Below, piece by piece: positions 50,209 to 59,326 of a stretch of DNA of 64,000 bases. Each line of letters starts with the position of its first letter. Within the stretch, counting starts at the first letter, position 1. The notes below the pieces were generated by a model. That model saw only the letters and a program-made list of their open reading frames with translations, did not search any database and was not told where the DNA came from. A program made the position numbers and the translations under genes. Origin of the DNA: Bacteroidota bacterium (GTDB lineage: Bacteria; Bacteroidota; Bacteroidia; Cytophagales; Cyclobacteriaceae); NCBI GenBank assembly GCA_018267275.1, contig JAFDYV010000004.1:620001-684000 (forward strand), read 5' to 3'.

Positions 50209-51626
50209 TTATCTAAAGCAATCGATGGTGTGAGCCAGCTGTTATCTCGCGTTTTTAACAACGTAGCAATTTCATTTTCGTTTTTTATCAAATCTCTCCG
50301 CAGTGACGAAAGCAGCCAAGGTTGACGCAGATGATCTGCCGGCTTTGTTTCTGGTTTAAAGAAAACATCCTTTACCGAAAGTTGAAATAGCGAAGGAATA
50401 GCTTCTGAAAGCTTTACAACCACCACCGGGACAGAAGTTGGGAGATTTTTCAAAATCGTTTCGATTTCGGTGGAAGCAACCAGTGAGGTTAAACATACAA
50501 AAGCTGCGTTGCTGGATTTAACGAAAGCTGAGGGTGGTATTTGGCTTTGCCATTGGGCCACGGTGATTTGAAACAGTTCACTTTTCTTTTCGCCCAGGCC
50601 AGCCAGTTTGGGCACCTCTTGATCATGGGGTAAACGCACGTTGTAACCATTACGCTGCAGCGCCTCAAACAAGTTGCGCACCCTGTCTTTGTACACATTC
50701 AACAACTCGGTTTCAAATGCGCCTTCTTTTTGGTGCGAACTGAAAAAACTCACGTAAAAGTACAGGTGCGAAGCATAGGGATCTTTTGTTTCGGGGATGC
50801 GAACTACCAGTTGGCCACTCTTGGCGTATATTTTCCACACGATGCGTTGGATGTTGTCGCCCATCTCAAATTCTTTGTAGTTGACATATTCGCCATCTAC
50901 ACGTTTCGGTATTTCAATACGGTGTGTTTGCTCTTCGGTGGCGTTGGGCTGCGCTTTGATATTTGTGGGCGGTTGCGAAACGGGCAACGTGAACAACTGT
51001 TGGGTAAATGGTAATCTTGCTGGCAGCGAGAGTAGCCCAAGCATATCGCTGAACAAAACGAGCACATACTGCACATCGTAGATACCACGATCGTGTAGGA
51101 GTGTTTGTCCTTTGCCTTTGATGCCCGCGCGCCACCAGTGTCGTGGCCGTGAAATGGCGGTATCCAACAAAACCCGATCACTTATCTTTTTCTCCGCAAA
51201 AACCAAACTCGCGTTGATAGTGCCCAACAAAGGCCTGAGAAAATTTCCGAATAGCTCGATGGTCAGGGATACTTTTCCGGCCTCGGCCTGTTGGCCATCG
51301 CCCAACTTCGCTTGCACGGTTATCCGTTTGTTTCGGCACAGATTGAAAAAATAAGCCCAAGTCAATAGTGCAGTGAATAAGCTGAGGGCCATCAACCCAA
51401 CCAAAGCAAAGAACATGAATTTCGAAAACAAACTCATCACCAGCCAAAGATTCGAATCGTCTTGAGCGTATTCTGATTTTAACCACTGATTGGCGATTGA
51501 AAGCACCAGCAACATGGCCAGTAGTTGCCATCTTACCCCCACCCAACTTGACCAATAACGCCAGGTTTGGAGCAGGAACGATAAGTTGATGGAAGATATT
51601 TTTACCACAGTGTGCAAAATATTCAA
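50205..51626 (-). CDS. DUF58 domain-containing protein
   Basis: A 473-residue protein with two N-terminal membrane helices. The DUF58 signature is Y-V-N-Y-K-E-F-E-M-G-D-N-I-Q-R-I-V-W-K, in the form that normally reads R-x-Y-x-x-G-D. It is the first gene of a three-gene operon with transglutaminase and MoxR. Start is uncertain: a TTG at 51626 or a GTG at 51608, six codons inside, are possible; neither has a strong promoter spacing. Confidence 0.85.
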   Translation of the reverse strand: MNILHTVVKISSINLSFLLQTWRYWSSWVGVRWQLLAMLLVLSIANQWLKSEYAQDDSNLWLVMSLFSKFMFFALVGLMALSLFTALLTWAYFFNLCRNKRITVQAKLGDGQQAEAGKVSLTIELFGNFLRPLLGTINASLVFAEKKISDRVLLDTAISRPRHWWRAGIKGKGQTLLHDRGIYDVQYVLVLFSDMLGLLSLPARLPFTQQLFTLPVSQPPTNIKAQPNATEEQTHRIEIPKRVDGEYVNYKEFEMGDNIQRIVWKIYAKSGQLVVRIPETKDPYASHLYFYVSFFSSHQKEGAFETELLNVYKDRVRNLFEALQRNGYNVRLPHDQEVPKLAGLGEKKSELFQITVAQWQSQIPPSAFVKSSNAAFVCLTSLVASTEIETILKNLPTSVPVVVVKLSEAIPSLFQLSVKDVFFKPETKPADHLRQPWLLSSLRRDLIKNENEIATLLKTRDNSWLTPSIALDK

Positions 51627-51685
51627 AAAAAACTTACGAAAAAGTTAATAAATAGTTTGGGCGTTGTGCGCTAGACAGTAACCTT

Positions 51686-52588
51686 TTACTTGGCAATGGT
51701 ATACTGATATATAACCTGCCCTTGATTGTTGATCACCTTTACGGTAAGTGATTCTATTGCCACCGTTACACTCATGAACCCCAATACCGATTGACCAAAC
51801 AGTGTTTGCGCGATACTCGTGGTGGGGCGCGTGTCGGACCCTGCCCCTGACAAAAAATAATGTGTGGGCCTATCGGGCACCTTCAAGTGCTGCAAGTCAT
51901 GCTCGTGCCCACAAAAATAGACGTCCACGTTATTCTTGATGAAAACTGGTTCCAGTGATTGTCGAACAGAGTTGGGATCGTTTTTCCTGATTCCGCCAGT
52001 GTAAATGTGGTGATGCCCTACCACTATTTTCCAATCTACATCCGATAAAGCCGTTAAGCTGTCGAGCCACTTCTTTTGTTGGAGCGTGTCCTGCTTTTTG
52101 ATCTCGGCCGAAAACGATGACGTGTAATAGCTTTTCTCAAACGGACTCGTATCTGAAAAAACAAAGCGAATGCGCGCTCCATCGTTAAGTGCCATCACGT
52201 TTTGGTAGTAGCGTGCCGGCATTTGCCACCGTTGGTTTGTTGCAGTATAGGCTACTTCTGCTTGCGGATTGGTGACATAATCATGATTGCCGAGCGTAGC
52301 ATACCAGCTTTTATTGTTGATGGTATTGCCATTGTACACGTCCAAAAATGATTTTTGCCAGTGCAGATCGTTGACGTCAGCCACGCCCACATCATAAAAG
52401 TTGTCACCCGTGGTGATAATGAATTCGGGATTCTCTTTTTTAGCCCATTCGTTCATTTGCAGCGCCACTTCTCGCTGGTTCGTGCTGCCCATTCGACCCC
52501 AATCGCCAATAACAAAAAACACCAAAGGCTTGGGTGCTTGTTCTGCAAAGCAAGAGAACAACAGCAGTAAGGCTAAGAATTTTTTCAT
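51686..52588 (-). CDS. Exported metallophosphatase (purple acid phosphatase-like)
   Basis: A 300-residue calcineurin-like phosphatase with an N-terminal signal, possibly a lipoprotein (L-L-F-S-C at about 13). Metal-binding motifs follow in order: I-G-D-W-G, T-T-G-D-N-F-Y-D-V-G, L-G-N-H-D, V-G-H-H-H and C-G-H-E-H-D. This layout matches the tartrate-resistant acid phosphatase subgroup. It probably hydrolyses phosphomonoesters outside the cytoplasm. It follows DUF58 in orientation but after a gap and is a separate unit. Confidence 0.9.
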   Translation of the reverse strand: MKKFLALLLLFSCFAEQAPKPLVFFVIGDWGRMGSTNQREVALQMNEWAKKENPEFIITTGDNFYDVGVADVNDLHWQKSFLDVYNGNTINNKSWYATLGNHDYVTNPQAEVAYTATNQRWQMPARYYQNVMALNDGARIRFVFSDTSPFEKSYYTSSFSAEIKKQDTLQQKKWLDSLTALSDVDWKIVVGHHHIYTGGIRKNDPNSVRQSLEPVFIKNNVDVYFCGHEHDLQHLKVPDRPTHYFLSGAGSDTRPTTSIAQTLFGQSVLGFMSVTVAIESLTVKVINNQGQVIYQYTIAK

Positions 52589-52967
52589 GGCGACCGTTCA
52601 TATAAAGTTAACAAACGATTCTAGACTTCACTTTTTCGACAAAAACTTGAATTTATCGAGCAGCATTAATCCATTTTTAATTCGGAATTAGCAATAGAAA
52701 ACGACCGAAAACGGTTTCAAATGCCCCAAAAACCCGAGTGTTTCAGAATTTTATTCTGTCTTTGTTCAATTTAGGGCGTTACTGAAATGGTTTTGAATAG
52801 GCTCGCCTTCAGATTTCTGTAACTGTTGCGCCTATGCCATCAAAGATTCTGAATTTTTGAACCCTAGCCTTTTCTTACACGGGTTTTTCCGCCCAAGCTT
52901 GCGCGGATTTTGCTACGCTGACACCCGCCATCTTTGCAGCGCAAAACAACAACGAAACTAACCAAAA
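52589..52967. other. Intergenic region upstream of secreted protein gene
   Basis: A 379-base divergent gap. It holds no supportable gene. A short CAGAAT/ATTCTG dyad is at 52744-52758 and ACCGAAAACGGT lies near 52705. The 3' end contains the promoter described separately. Confidence 0.55.
52910..52936 (+). promoter_or_regulatory. Candidate promoter for secreted protein gene
   Basis: TTG at 52910-52912, a 16-base spacer, and CATCTTTG at 52929-52936 (7/8 of TAnnTTTG, followed by CA as often seen in Bacteroidota). The ATG is 31 bases downstream. Confidence 0.4.
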
Positions 52968-53525
52968 ATGAAAACCATTAACACTACCATTGCCCTCTTA
53001 TTGATTTCAATAGCCTCATTCGCGACTAACATAACGGTAAAGGCTAACAAAGAGGGTGTGTTTGCCATCCAATACAAAAACACCGAGAAAGGAAATGTGA
53101 GGGTGTACATATTAAATAGCAAGAACCAAGAGATTTTTTCAGAGAATTTTCAAAACGTCTCATCATTTACCCGGCCGTACAACTTCACACAGCTGGCTGA
53201 GGGTGAATACACCATCGTGATTGAAGATAGAAACGGTAAGCAGACTGAGAAGATAAATTATACTCGCAACAAATTAGTGAGTTACGTGCATGTGTCGCGT
53301 GTTCCCAACAAAGAAAACAAGTTTTGGTTGAATGTTGCTAACAATGGCACAGAGACTCTTACAGTAAACATCTATTCAGAAAATGGTACTCGCTTGCACG
53401 AACAAAGCGTAGAAGTGACCGGCACACTTTCAATGGTTTATGATCTTACCAAGGTAAAGACCGCAAAGACAATTGTATTTGAAGTGGTAGACGGTAACAA
53501 TACAATTCACACCACCTCATTCTAA
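52968..53525 (+). CDS. Secreted beta-sandwich-like hypothetical protein
   Basis: A 185-residue protein with a signal peptide (about 1-19). The mature part appears to be two Ig-like or C-terminal-sorting-like beta modules, each with a strand pattern G-E-Y-T-I-V-I-E-D-R-N-G and T-L-T-V-N-I-Y-S-E-N-G-T. The second resembles por-secretion-type tail domains but lacks a clear sorting signature. No family assigned. It is followed by an intrinsic terminator. Confidence 0.65.
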   Translation: MKTINTTIALLLISIASFATNITVKANKEGVFAIQYKNTEKGNVRVYILNSKNQEIFSENFQNVSSFTRPYNFTQLAEGEYTIVIEDRNGKQTEKINYTRNKLVSYVHVSRVPNKENKFWLNVANNGTETLTVNIYSENGTRLHEQSVEVTGTLSMVYDLTKVKTAKTIVFEVVDGNNTIHTTSF

Positions 53526-53553
53526 TAAAGGGTTTAGGTTTAAATAGGGCAGG

Positions 53554-53587
53554 GCCGGCCATGCAAATGGACGGCTTTTGTTTTTTT
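53554..53587 (+). terminator. Intrinsic terminator after secreted protein gene
   Basis: GCCG-G-CCAT pairs with ATGG-A-CGGC (one G/A mismatch) across a GCAA loop, followed by TTTTG and seven Ts. It lies 28 bases after the stop codon. Confidence 0.8.
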
Positions 53588-53626
53588 GTCACCCGAACCG
53601 AAAAAAACGCTTCGTGAAAAAAATGG

Positions 53627-53634
53627 TATTTTTG
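53627..53634 (+). promoter_or_regulatory. Candidate -7 box for ssb-gldE-gldD
   Basis: TATTTTTG, an exact TAnnTTTG match, followed by CA, 30 bases before the ssb ATG. No TTG sits at the usual -33 distance. The site directly follows the terminator of the upstream gene, so it is well placed to start a new transcript. Confidence 0.5.
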
Positions 53635-53664
53635 CAATCCAAAAGAAAAAAACAACAATAAGAT

Positions 53665-54090
53665 ATGTCAGGTGTTAACAAAGTAATTCTAGTCGGTAGG
53701 TTAGGCAAAGATCCAGAGGTAAGAAATTTAGAAAATGGAGCAACCGTGGCCAATTTCACCATGGCTACGTCTGAGACATATAAAGACAAAACAACCGGTG
53801 ATCGAAAAGAAATCACCGAATGGCATAACATTGTGCTTTGGCGTGGTTTGGCAGACATTGCTGCCAAGTATCTCCACAAAGGCGACCAAGTTTATATTGA
53901 GGGCAAGCTGCGTACAAGAAGCTGGGAGAAAGATGGCGTAACGCGTTATACTACTGAAATAGTGGGCGACAATATGACTTTGCTCGGAAGCAAACCGGGT
54001 GGAGCCTCTAGCCAAACGGCTTCGGCAACTTCGTACGCCACTCCATCTATGCCAGCTGCGCCTGAGACAACTGACGACCTACCGTTTTAA
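53665..54090 (+). CDS. ssb: Single-stranded DNA-binding protein
   Basis: A 141-residue protein with a standard SSB OB-fold: [25 protein letters not shown], and L-R-T-R-S-W. The flexible tail is short, ending D-D-L-P-F, the acidic tip that recruits repair proteins. In this phylum ssb often precedes gldE, as here. Confidence 0.95.
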   Translation: MSGVNKVILVGRLGKDPEVRNLENGATVANFTMATSETYKDKTTGDRKEITEWHNIVLWRGLADIAAKYLHKGDQVYIEGKLRTRSWEKDGVTRYTTEIVGDNMTLLGSKPGGASSQTASATSYATPSMPAAPETTDDLPF

Positions 54091-54108
54091 CATATCATAC
54101 TTCACACT

Positions 54109-55452
54109 TTGGAAACGGTATTGACATTAGAAGAACCTCCGAGTTTCCTGTTGGCAGACATTTGGGCTAACGTAAACCCTTTTTACGTTTTCAGTTTTGC
54201 AGCGATCGCTGTGTTGCTGTTTATGTCAGCCATGATTTCGGCATCTGAAGTGGCATTTTTTTCATTGAAGGCAGACGACTTAGACCGATGCAGGGAATCA
54301 GAAGATTTCTCTGAGAAAAACATCGTTGAGCTGTTAAAAAAGCCCAGATTGTTGCTGGCCACTATATTGATCATGAACAACTTTGTCAACGTAGGTGTGG
54401 TAACTATATCTACATTTTTGATGTGGGCCATGGCAGGCACACGGAAGCCTGAAGAAACGATCGTGGGCTTGGTAACGTTTGGCGCCACCTTTGCAATCAC
54501 CTTTTTTGGAGAGATCGTTCCCAAAGTGTACGCCACCCGTCACAACTGGACGTTCGCCAAAAGAATGGCTGCTTTGTGGCTCCTTTTTGAAAAAGTTTGG
54601 TACCCCATCTCATGGCTTCTGCTCAATATGAGCCAAATCATCGAGCGTAGAATAGAAAAGAAAGGATATAGCACTACTGTGGAGGAATTGAATCAAGCCC
54701 TTGAGCTGACCACTGACAATAGCGACACCACTGAAGAAGAAAAAGATATTCTCAAGGGTATTGTGAATTTTGGGACACTCACTGTGAAGCGTGTGATGAA
54801 GACGCGTTTGGATATCTCAGCCGCTGATGCCGATCTGGATTTTCGCGAACTGATTGACCATGTGACAAAATCAGGATTCTCACGCATACCGGTGTACAAA
54901 GAGTCGATCGACAGAGTGGAGGGCATTTTGTACACCAAAGATTTGCTGCCCTACTTAAACGAGGCAAAAGATTTTAAATGGCAAAAATTGTTACGCCCGG
55001 GTTTTTTTGTGCCTGAAACCAAACGGCTGGATTCGCTGCTGAAAGATTTTCAGAGCAAGCGCGTGCACATGGCTATTGTGGTAGACGAATACGGTGGCAC
55101 TGCCGGTCTGGTAACATTAGAAGATTTGATCGAAGAAATTATTGGGGAAATTAATGATGAGTTTGATGAAGTGAATTTGGGCTATCACAAAATAGATGAC
55201 CACAATTTTATTTTTGAAGCAAAAACTTCGATTCACGACCTATGTAAGGCACTAGATGTTGATGTAACTTCTTTTGATGATGTAAAGGGTGAGAGCGAGT
55301 CGCTTGCAGGTTTGGTACTCGAACTGCACGGAAGCATGCCAAAGCAAGGCGAGCAAGTTATTTTTGAACGGTTTGTGTTTACGGTTGTGAATGCTGATCC
55401 TAAGAAGATCAACAAAGTTAAGGTAACACTGAAGCAAACAGTTGAACAGTGA
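54109..55452 (+). CDS. gldE: Gliding motility protein GldE (DUF21/CBS/CorC family)
   Basis: A 447-residue membrane protein; the only workable start is TTG at 54109. N-terminal DUF21 membrane helices (about 25-190) are followed by a CBS pair and the C-terminal CorC/HlyC domain (V-V-D-E-Y-G-G-T-A-G-L-V-T-L-E-D). This is the CorB/C transporter-like layout; GldE of Flavobacterium is linked to gliding through GldD. It is the second gene of ssb-gldE-gldD and its stop overlaps the gldD GTG start (GTGA). Confidence 0.9.
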   Translation: METVLTLEEPPSFLLADIWANVNPFYVFSFAAIAVLLFMSAMISASEVAFFSLKADDLDRCRESEDFSEKNIVELLKKPRLLLATILIMNNFVNVGVVTISTFLMWAMAGTRKPEETIVGLVTFGATFAITFFGEIVPKVYATRHNWTFAKRMAALWLLFEKVWYPISWLLLNMSQIIERRIEKKGYSTTVEELNQALELTTDNSDTTEEEKDILKGIVNFGTLTVKRVMKTRLDISAADADLDFRELIDHVTKSGFSRIPVYKESIDRVEGILYTKDLLPYLNEAKDFKWQKLLRPGFFVPETKRLDSLLKDFQSKRVHMAIVVDEYGGTAGLVTLEDLIEEIIGEINDEFDEVNLGYHKIDDHNFIFEAKTSIHDLCKALDVDVTSFDDVKGESESLAGLVLELHGSMPKQGEQVIFERFVFTVVNADPKKINKVKVTLKQTVEQ

Positions 55453-56042
55453 TTCCAGCTCGCATAACTTTATTTCTTGTGATCATGCTTGCTACTTTGA
55501 TGGTACTGGTGAGCTGCAAGCCAGAGTTTCAACCTAAGCCCAAAGGATACAATAGATTAGTGTTACCTGCCGAAGAATACCTTGCGTTACCCGATTCCCT
55601 TCCGTATCAGTTTGAATATTCAACAGCAGCGAAGTTGATGCGCGATACATCCTGGATCAACGAAAAACATTGGGTGGAAATCTACTACCCAACTTTAAAA
55701 GCCAACCTGCACATCACCTACAAAAAAATTTATAATAGAGACGATTTGTTGCGCGAGTTCTTAGATGACTCGTACAAGCTTACATCCAAACAACAAATCA
55801 AAGCATATGGCATTGATGAGATAAAAGTGAAAACACCCTCTGGAAAAACCGCCATGATTGCCGAGATAAGCGGAGATGTGCCTACGCAGTTTCAATTTAC
55901 AATGACAGATTCTACGCGCAATTTCTTGCGCGGGGCATTGTATTTCAATACAGAAGTTAACAACGATTCGCTCGCACCGGCCATCGATTTCATGAAGAAA
56001 GAAGCGATGCATTTGATCAATACGTTGCAGTGGAAGAAGTGA
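55449..56042 (+). CDS. gldD: Gliding motility lipoprotein GldD
   Basis: A 197-residue lipoprotein with the lipobox Cys at 23 in L-V-S-C after a hydrophobic stretch. Recognisable GldD segments include K-P-K-G-Y-N-R-L, L-P-Y-Q-F-E-Y-S, and K-H-W-V-E-I-Y-Y-P-T-L-K-A-N-L-H-I-T-Y. It is required for gliding in related bacteria and sits after gldE as in the reference order. Its GTG start overlaps the gldE stop, and its stop overlaps the next gene's GTG. Confidence 0.93.
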   Translation: MIPARITLFLVIMLATLMVLVSCKPEFQPKPKGYNRLVLPAEEYLALPDSLPYQFEYSTAAKLMRDTSWINEKHWVEIYYPTLKANLHITYKKIYNRDDLLREFLDDSYKLTSKQQIKAYGIDEIKVKTPSGKTAMIAEISGDVPTQFQFTMTDSTRNFLRGALYFNTEVNNDSLAPAIDFMKKEAMHLINTLQWKK

Positions 56043-56266
56043 TTTTTCTTTCAAGCGTTTTGTTAACATCATTAGGGGGCTTCAATCCGTCCAAAACTCG
56101 ATACGCAACCCCTTATGGCAGCACGCAAGGAGTAGGTGCAGGTTTTTATTTGTTTGGTATTGCGGTTCTAGTGTTGTTTGTTTTAGGGGTACTGAAAGCC
56201 TTTTTTGATGATAGGCGATGGCGGGGTAAGTCAATTCAGCCTAATTTTAAAAAGCGGAGGAGCTAG
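56039..56266 (+). CDS. Small membrane protein downstream of gldD
   Basis: A 75-residue protein; the GTG at 56039 repeats the GTGA overlap used between gldE and gldD, and is preferred to the GTG at 56030. It begins with a hydrophobic segment, has a polar N-P-S-K-T-R-Y loop and a second membrane helix (F-Y-L-F-G-I-A-V-L-V-L-F-V-L), then a basic tail. No family recognised. Its position suggests a role related to GldD or to membrane insertion of the gliding complex, which is inference. Confidence 0.5.
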   Translation: MIFLSSVLLTSLGGFNPSKTRYATPYGSTQGVGAGFYLFGIAVLVLFVLGVLKAFFDDRRWRGKSIQPNFKKRRS

Positions 56267-56319
56267 CCTTGCTGCGTTAACCAGTTTTGTAACTTGCCCC
56301 AAATTGGTCGGCTTAATTG

Positions 56320-58410
56320 ATGAGCTTTTTCGACACCTCCATCGAATTTCTGAAAGGCGTGGGCCCACAACGGGCAGCACTGCTCCAAAAGGAGTTGAAC
56401 ATATTCACTTTTGGTGACCTTATACAACATTACCCGTTTCGATATGAAGACCGTACTCGCTTCTACCAGATAAAAGAAGTAAATGAACTCATGCCGTCAG
56501 TTCAGCTGAAAGGGCGAATCACTGAGTTTGAAGCGTTAGGTCAAGGCAATAGAAAGAGATTGGTGGGCTACTTTACTGATGGATCTGGCGAGCTGGAGCT
56601 GGTCTGGTTTCAAGGTATCAATTGGGTTTTACAAAAAATTAAAGTACAACAAGAGTATATCGTTTTTGGTAAGCCCAATCGATATGGAAGCACTCTTTCG
56701 ATTGCGCACCCCGAGATAGACATCGTTACAGAGAAAAAAGAAAAAGGCGGTTACTTGCAACCTGTTTATTCATTGAGCGAACGGCTTCGAACCAAGCACA
56801 TCGACTCGAAATTCATTTCGAAGATACAGCAAGACTTGTTGCGAGCGGCCCAGCAACACCTCCGCGAAACCCTACCTGACCATTTGTTGCAGAAACACCT
56901 ATTGGTGAGCAAGAAAGTCGCTATCAATAATATTCATTTTCCGAAAGACTATGCACACTTGACGTTGGCACAGCATCGGCTCAAGTTTGAAGAGCTATTT
57001 TTTATTCAACTGCGGCTAATTAAAATGAAGTTGGTAAGGCAAGAAAAATTTAGGGGACAAGTGTTTAACGATACCTCTGTTTTAACAACCTTCTACAATC
57101 AACACTTGCCTTTTCCCTTAACGGATGCTCAGAAGAGAGTAGTGAAAGAAATTTATGCCGACATGAAATCGGGCAAGCAAATGAATCGCTTGTTGCAGGG
57201 CGATGTGGGTAGCGGTAAAACCATTGTAGCATTCATCACCATTTTATTGGCAGTAGGTGGCAATGCTCAGTCGGCTTTGATAGCGCCCACAGAAATTCTG
57301 GCACAGCAGCACTTTAACAATTTGAGAAAGTATGCAGAGCCGATGGGAATCACAATCGCGCTGTTGACCGGTTCAGTGAAGAAGAGTGCACGTAAGCCAA
57401 TACACGAAAAATTGCAAGATGGCTCACTGCATATTTTGATCGGCACGCATGCGTTGCTCGAGGAGGAAGTGAAGTTTAAAAAATTGGGCTTGGCAATCAT
57501 TGATGAGCAGCACCGCTTTGGCGTGGCACAGCGTTCAAAGCTTTGGCAGAAGAATGAAGAGGTGTACCCACACGTGCTGGTGATGACGGCCACCCCCATT
57601 CCGCGCACCCTCGCCATGACCTTATATGGAGACTTGGAAATCTCAGTGATAGACGAGCTGCCTAAAGGCCGCAAGCCCATCAAGACTACGCACCGTTATG
57701 ACACACATCGGTTGCAAGTCAACGGATTTATTAAAACGCAGATTGACCAGGGAAGGCAAGTGTATGTTGTGTATCCGCTCATTGACGAATCAGAGAAACT
57801 CGACCTCAAGCATTTGATGGACGGTTATGACAGCATCACACGAACTTTTCCGGATATCCCCATCAGCGTGTTGCACGGGCAGATGCCTGCCGAGGCAAAG
57901 GATTTTGAAATGGCAAGATTCAAAAAGGGTGAAACCAAGATCATGGTGGCTACCACGGTGATAGAGGTGGGCGTGGATGTACCCAATGCATCGGTAATGA
58001 TCATTGAGAGCGCGCAACGTTTTGGTTTGTCGCAGTTACACCAGCTGCGCGGGCGTGTAGGGCGGGGTGCAGAGCAGTCGTATTGTATTTTGATGACTGA
58101 CCACAAATTAAGTGCAGAGTCGAAGACCCGTATTGAAACAATGGTGCGTACTAATAATGGTTTTGAGATTGCAGAGGTGGATTTGAAACTGCGTGGCCCG
58201 GGCGACCTGATGGGTACACAGCAGAGTGGAGCCCTGGATTTGTTGATTGCCGATTTGAGTAAAGATGCAGACGTGCTGAAGAAAGCGCGAGAAGCCGCAA
58301 GTGAGTTATTGGAGAATGACCCTCAGTTGGCAAAGCCAGAAAACAAAATGGTGTTGCAGCAAATACAATCCATGCGAAAGACTGCGGTGAATTGGAGCCG
58401 TATTAGTTAG
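56320..58410 (+). CDS. recG: ATP-dependent DNA helicase RecG
   Basis: A 696-residue helicase of normal RecG length. The wedge OB domain comes first (about 1-190); helicase motifs follow: Walker A Q-G-D-V-G-S-G-K-T, the D-E-Q-H motif in I-I-D-E-Q-H-R-F-G-V, M-T-A-T-P-I-P-R-T and Q-L-R-G-R-V-G-R-G. It rescues stalled replication forks and branch-migrates junctions. ATG at 56320 is used, since the codon before it is TTG. The 3' end overlaps convergent recX by 8 bases. Confidence 0.95.
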   Translation: MSFFDTSIEFLKGVGPQRAALLQKELNIFTFGDLIQHYPFRYEDRTRFYQIKEVNELMPSVQLKGRITEFEALGQGNRKRLVGYFTDGSGELELVWFQGINWVLQKIKVQQEYIVFGKPNRYGSTLSIAHPEIDIVTEKKEKGGYLQPVYSLSERLRTKHIDSKFISKIQQDLLRAAQQHLRETLPDHLLQKHLLVSKKVAINNIHFPKDYAHLTLAQHRLKFEELFFIQLRLIKMKLVRQEKFRGQVFNDTSVLTTFYNQHLPFPLTDAQKRVVKEIYADMKSGKQMNRLLQGDVGSGKTIVAFITILLAVGGNAQSALIAPTEILAQQHFNNLRKYAEPMGITIALLTGSVKKSARKPIHEKLQDGSLHILIGTHALLEEEVKFKKLGLAIIDEQHRFGVAQRSKLWQKNEEVYPHVLVMTATPIPRTLAMTLYGDLEISVIDELPKGRKPIKTTHRYDTHRLQVNGFIKTQIDQGRQVYVVYPLIDESEKLDLKHLMDGYDSITRTFPDIPISVLHGQMPAEAKDFEMARFKKGETKIMVATTVIEVGVDVPNASVMIIESAQRFGLSQLHQLRGRVGRGAEQSYCILMTDHKLSAESKTRIETMVRTNNGFEIAEVDLKLRGPGDLMGTQQSGALDLLIADLSKDADVLKKAREAASELLENDPQLAKPENKMVLQQIQSMRKTAVNWSRIS

Positions 58411-58891
58411 GCCATGATTTTAAGATCTCCCAAACCATTGCGGGTTCGTAGCCTTTGGCTATTACATATCGCCCCAACTTATCTTTTAGTTGATAACCTT
58501 CATCATCGGTTAGCTGTGTTGATTTTTTTTCCAGTAGACTGATCAGTGCCTTTCGGTAGTCATCTTCATAAATTTCCTTCAACCCGGTCGCAATATTTCG
58601 CTTGCTCACGCCCAACATTTCTAGTTCACGCTCAATTTTAATTTTGCCCCATTTCTTGATTCGAAATTTGCCACCTGCAAAAGCTTTGGCAAATCGCTCT
58701 TCATTCAAAAACCCATCGGCAATCAATTTGGAAGTTATCTCGTCCACTTCACTTTCAAACAAGCCATAGTCAAAAAGTTTATTCCTCACCTCTCGGTGCG
58801 AGCGCTCCTGATAAGCGCAGTAATATTGAATCTTTTTTACCGCTTCGGCAGGTGAGATCCTTTTTCTTTTTTTACCGCTTTCTCCCCACAT
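58403..58891 (-). CDS. recX: Regulatory protein RecX
   Basis: A 162-residue RecX with three-helix repeats: A-V-K-K-I-Q-Y-Y-C-A-Y-Q-E-R-S-H-R-E-V-R-N-K-L, followed by L-I-A-D-G-F-L-N-E-E-R-F-A-K-A-F-A-G-G-K. RecX modulates RecA filament activity. The 3' end overlaps convergent recG; the upstream gene ends two bases away. Confidence 0.92.
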   Translation of the reverse strand: MWGESGKKRKRISPAEAVKKIQYYCAYQERSHREVRNKLFDYGLFESEVDEITSKLIADGFLNEERFAKAFAGGKFRIKKWGKIKIERELEMLGVSKRNIATGLKEIYEDDYRKALISLLEKKSTQLTDDEGYQLKDKLGRYVIAKGYEPAMVWEILKSWPN

Positions 58892-58892
58892 A

Positions 58893-59282
58893 TCAGCGCC
58901 AAGGGAAAACCAATTTCAATCCCCGTTTGTTTTTTCCGGCAATGTCGATAAAACCGCGCGTGTCAATCAAGTTACCGCGAATGTCCCAATAATAGTAGCT
59001 ACCAAATTTTCCATTATTGAACGACAGCGATGAAACGGAGGTCACCCATTGTGTTTGAAATTGATATTGAGAGTCTGTAGCAGGTAATGTGTACAGCGTT
59101 GGAGTAACAAATCCAACTATCTGTGCAGCATCTTCTTTCAAACCAAAGGGCAACTTCTTGAGCGCGGGGGCGGCTGGCAATTGCAAAGAGTAGCTGGGCA
59201 GCGGTTTGTTATCGCGAAACTGGGCATTTGCGCCATTACAGATTACGCCAATGAAGAACGTAAAGCAAAACCCAAATTTCAT
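58893..59282 (-). CDS. Small exported hypothetical protein
   Basis: A 129-residue protein from the ATG at 59282, chosen because it gives a signal peptide (M-K-F-G-F-C-F-T-F-F-I-G-V-I-C); the longer frame upstream runs into the tag gene. The mature part is beta-rich with tyrosines and ends G-L-K-L-V-F-P-W-R. No family recognised. It ends 2 bases before recX starts and is probably co-transcribed with it. Confidence 0.6.
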   Translation of the reverse strand: MKFGFCFTFFIGVICNGANAQFRDNKPLPSYSLQLPAAPALKKLPFGLKEDAAQIVGFVTPTLYTLPATDSQYQFQTQWVTSVSSLSFNNGKFGSYYYWDIRGNLIDTRGFIDIAGKNKRGLKLVFPWR

Positions 59283-59326
59283 TTTGAAAAGGTACGGAAT
59301 AAAAGCAAAAATACGATATTCGTTTG

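Noticed and set aside
51178..51555. A 125-residue minus-strand frame inside the DUF58 gene
   Set aside because: It is an out-of-frame shadow of the DUF58 coding sequence.
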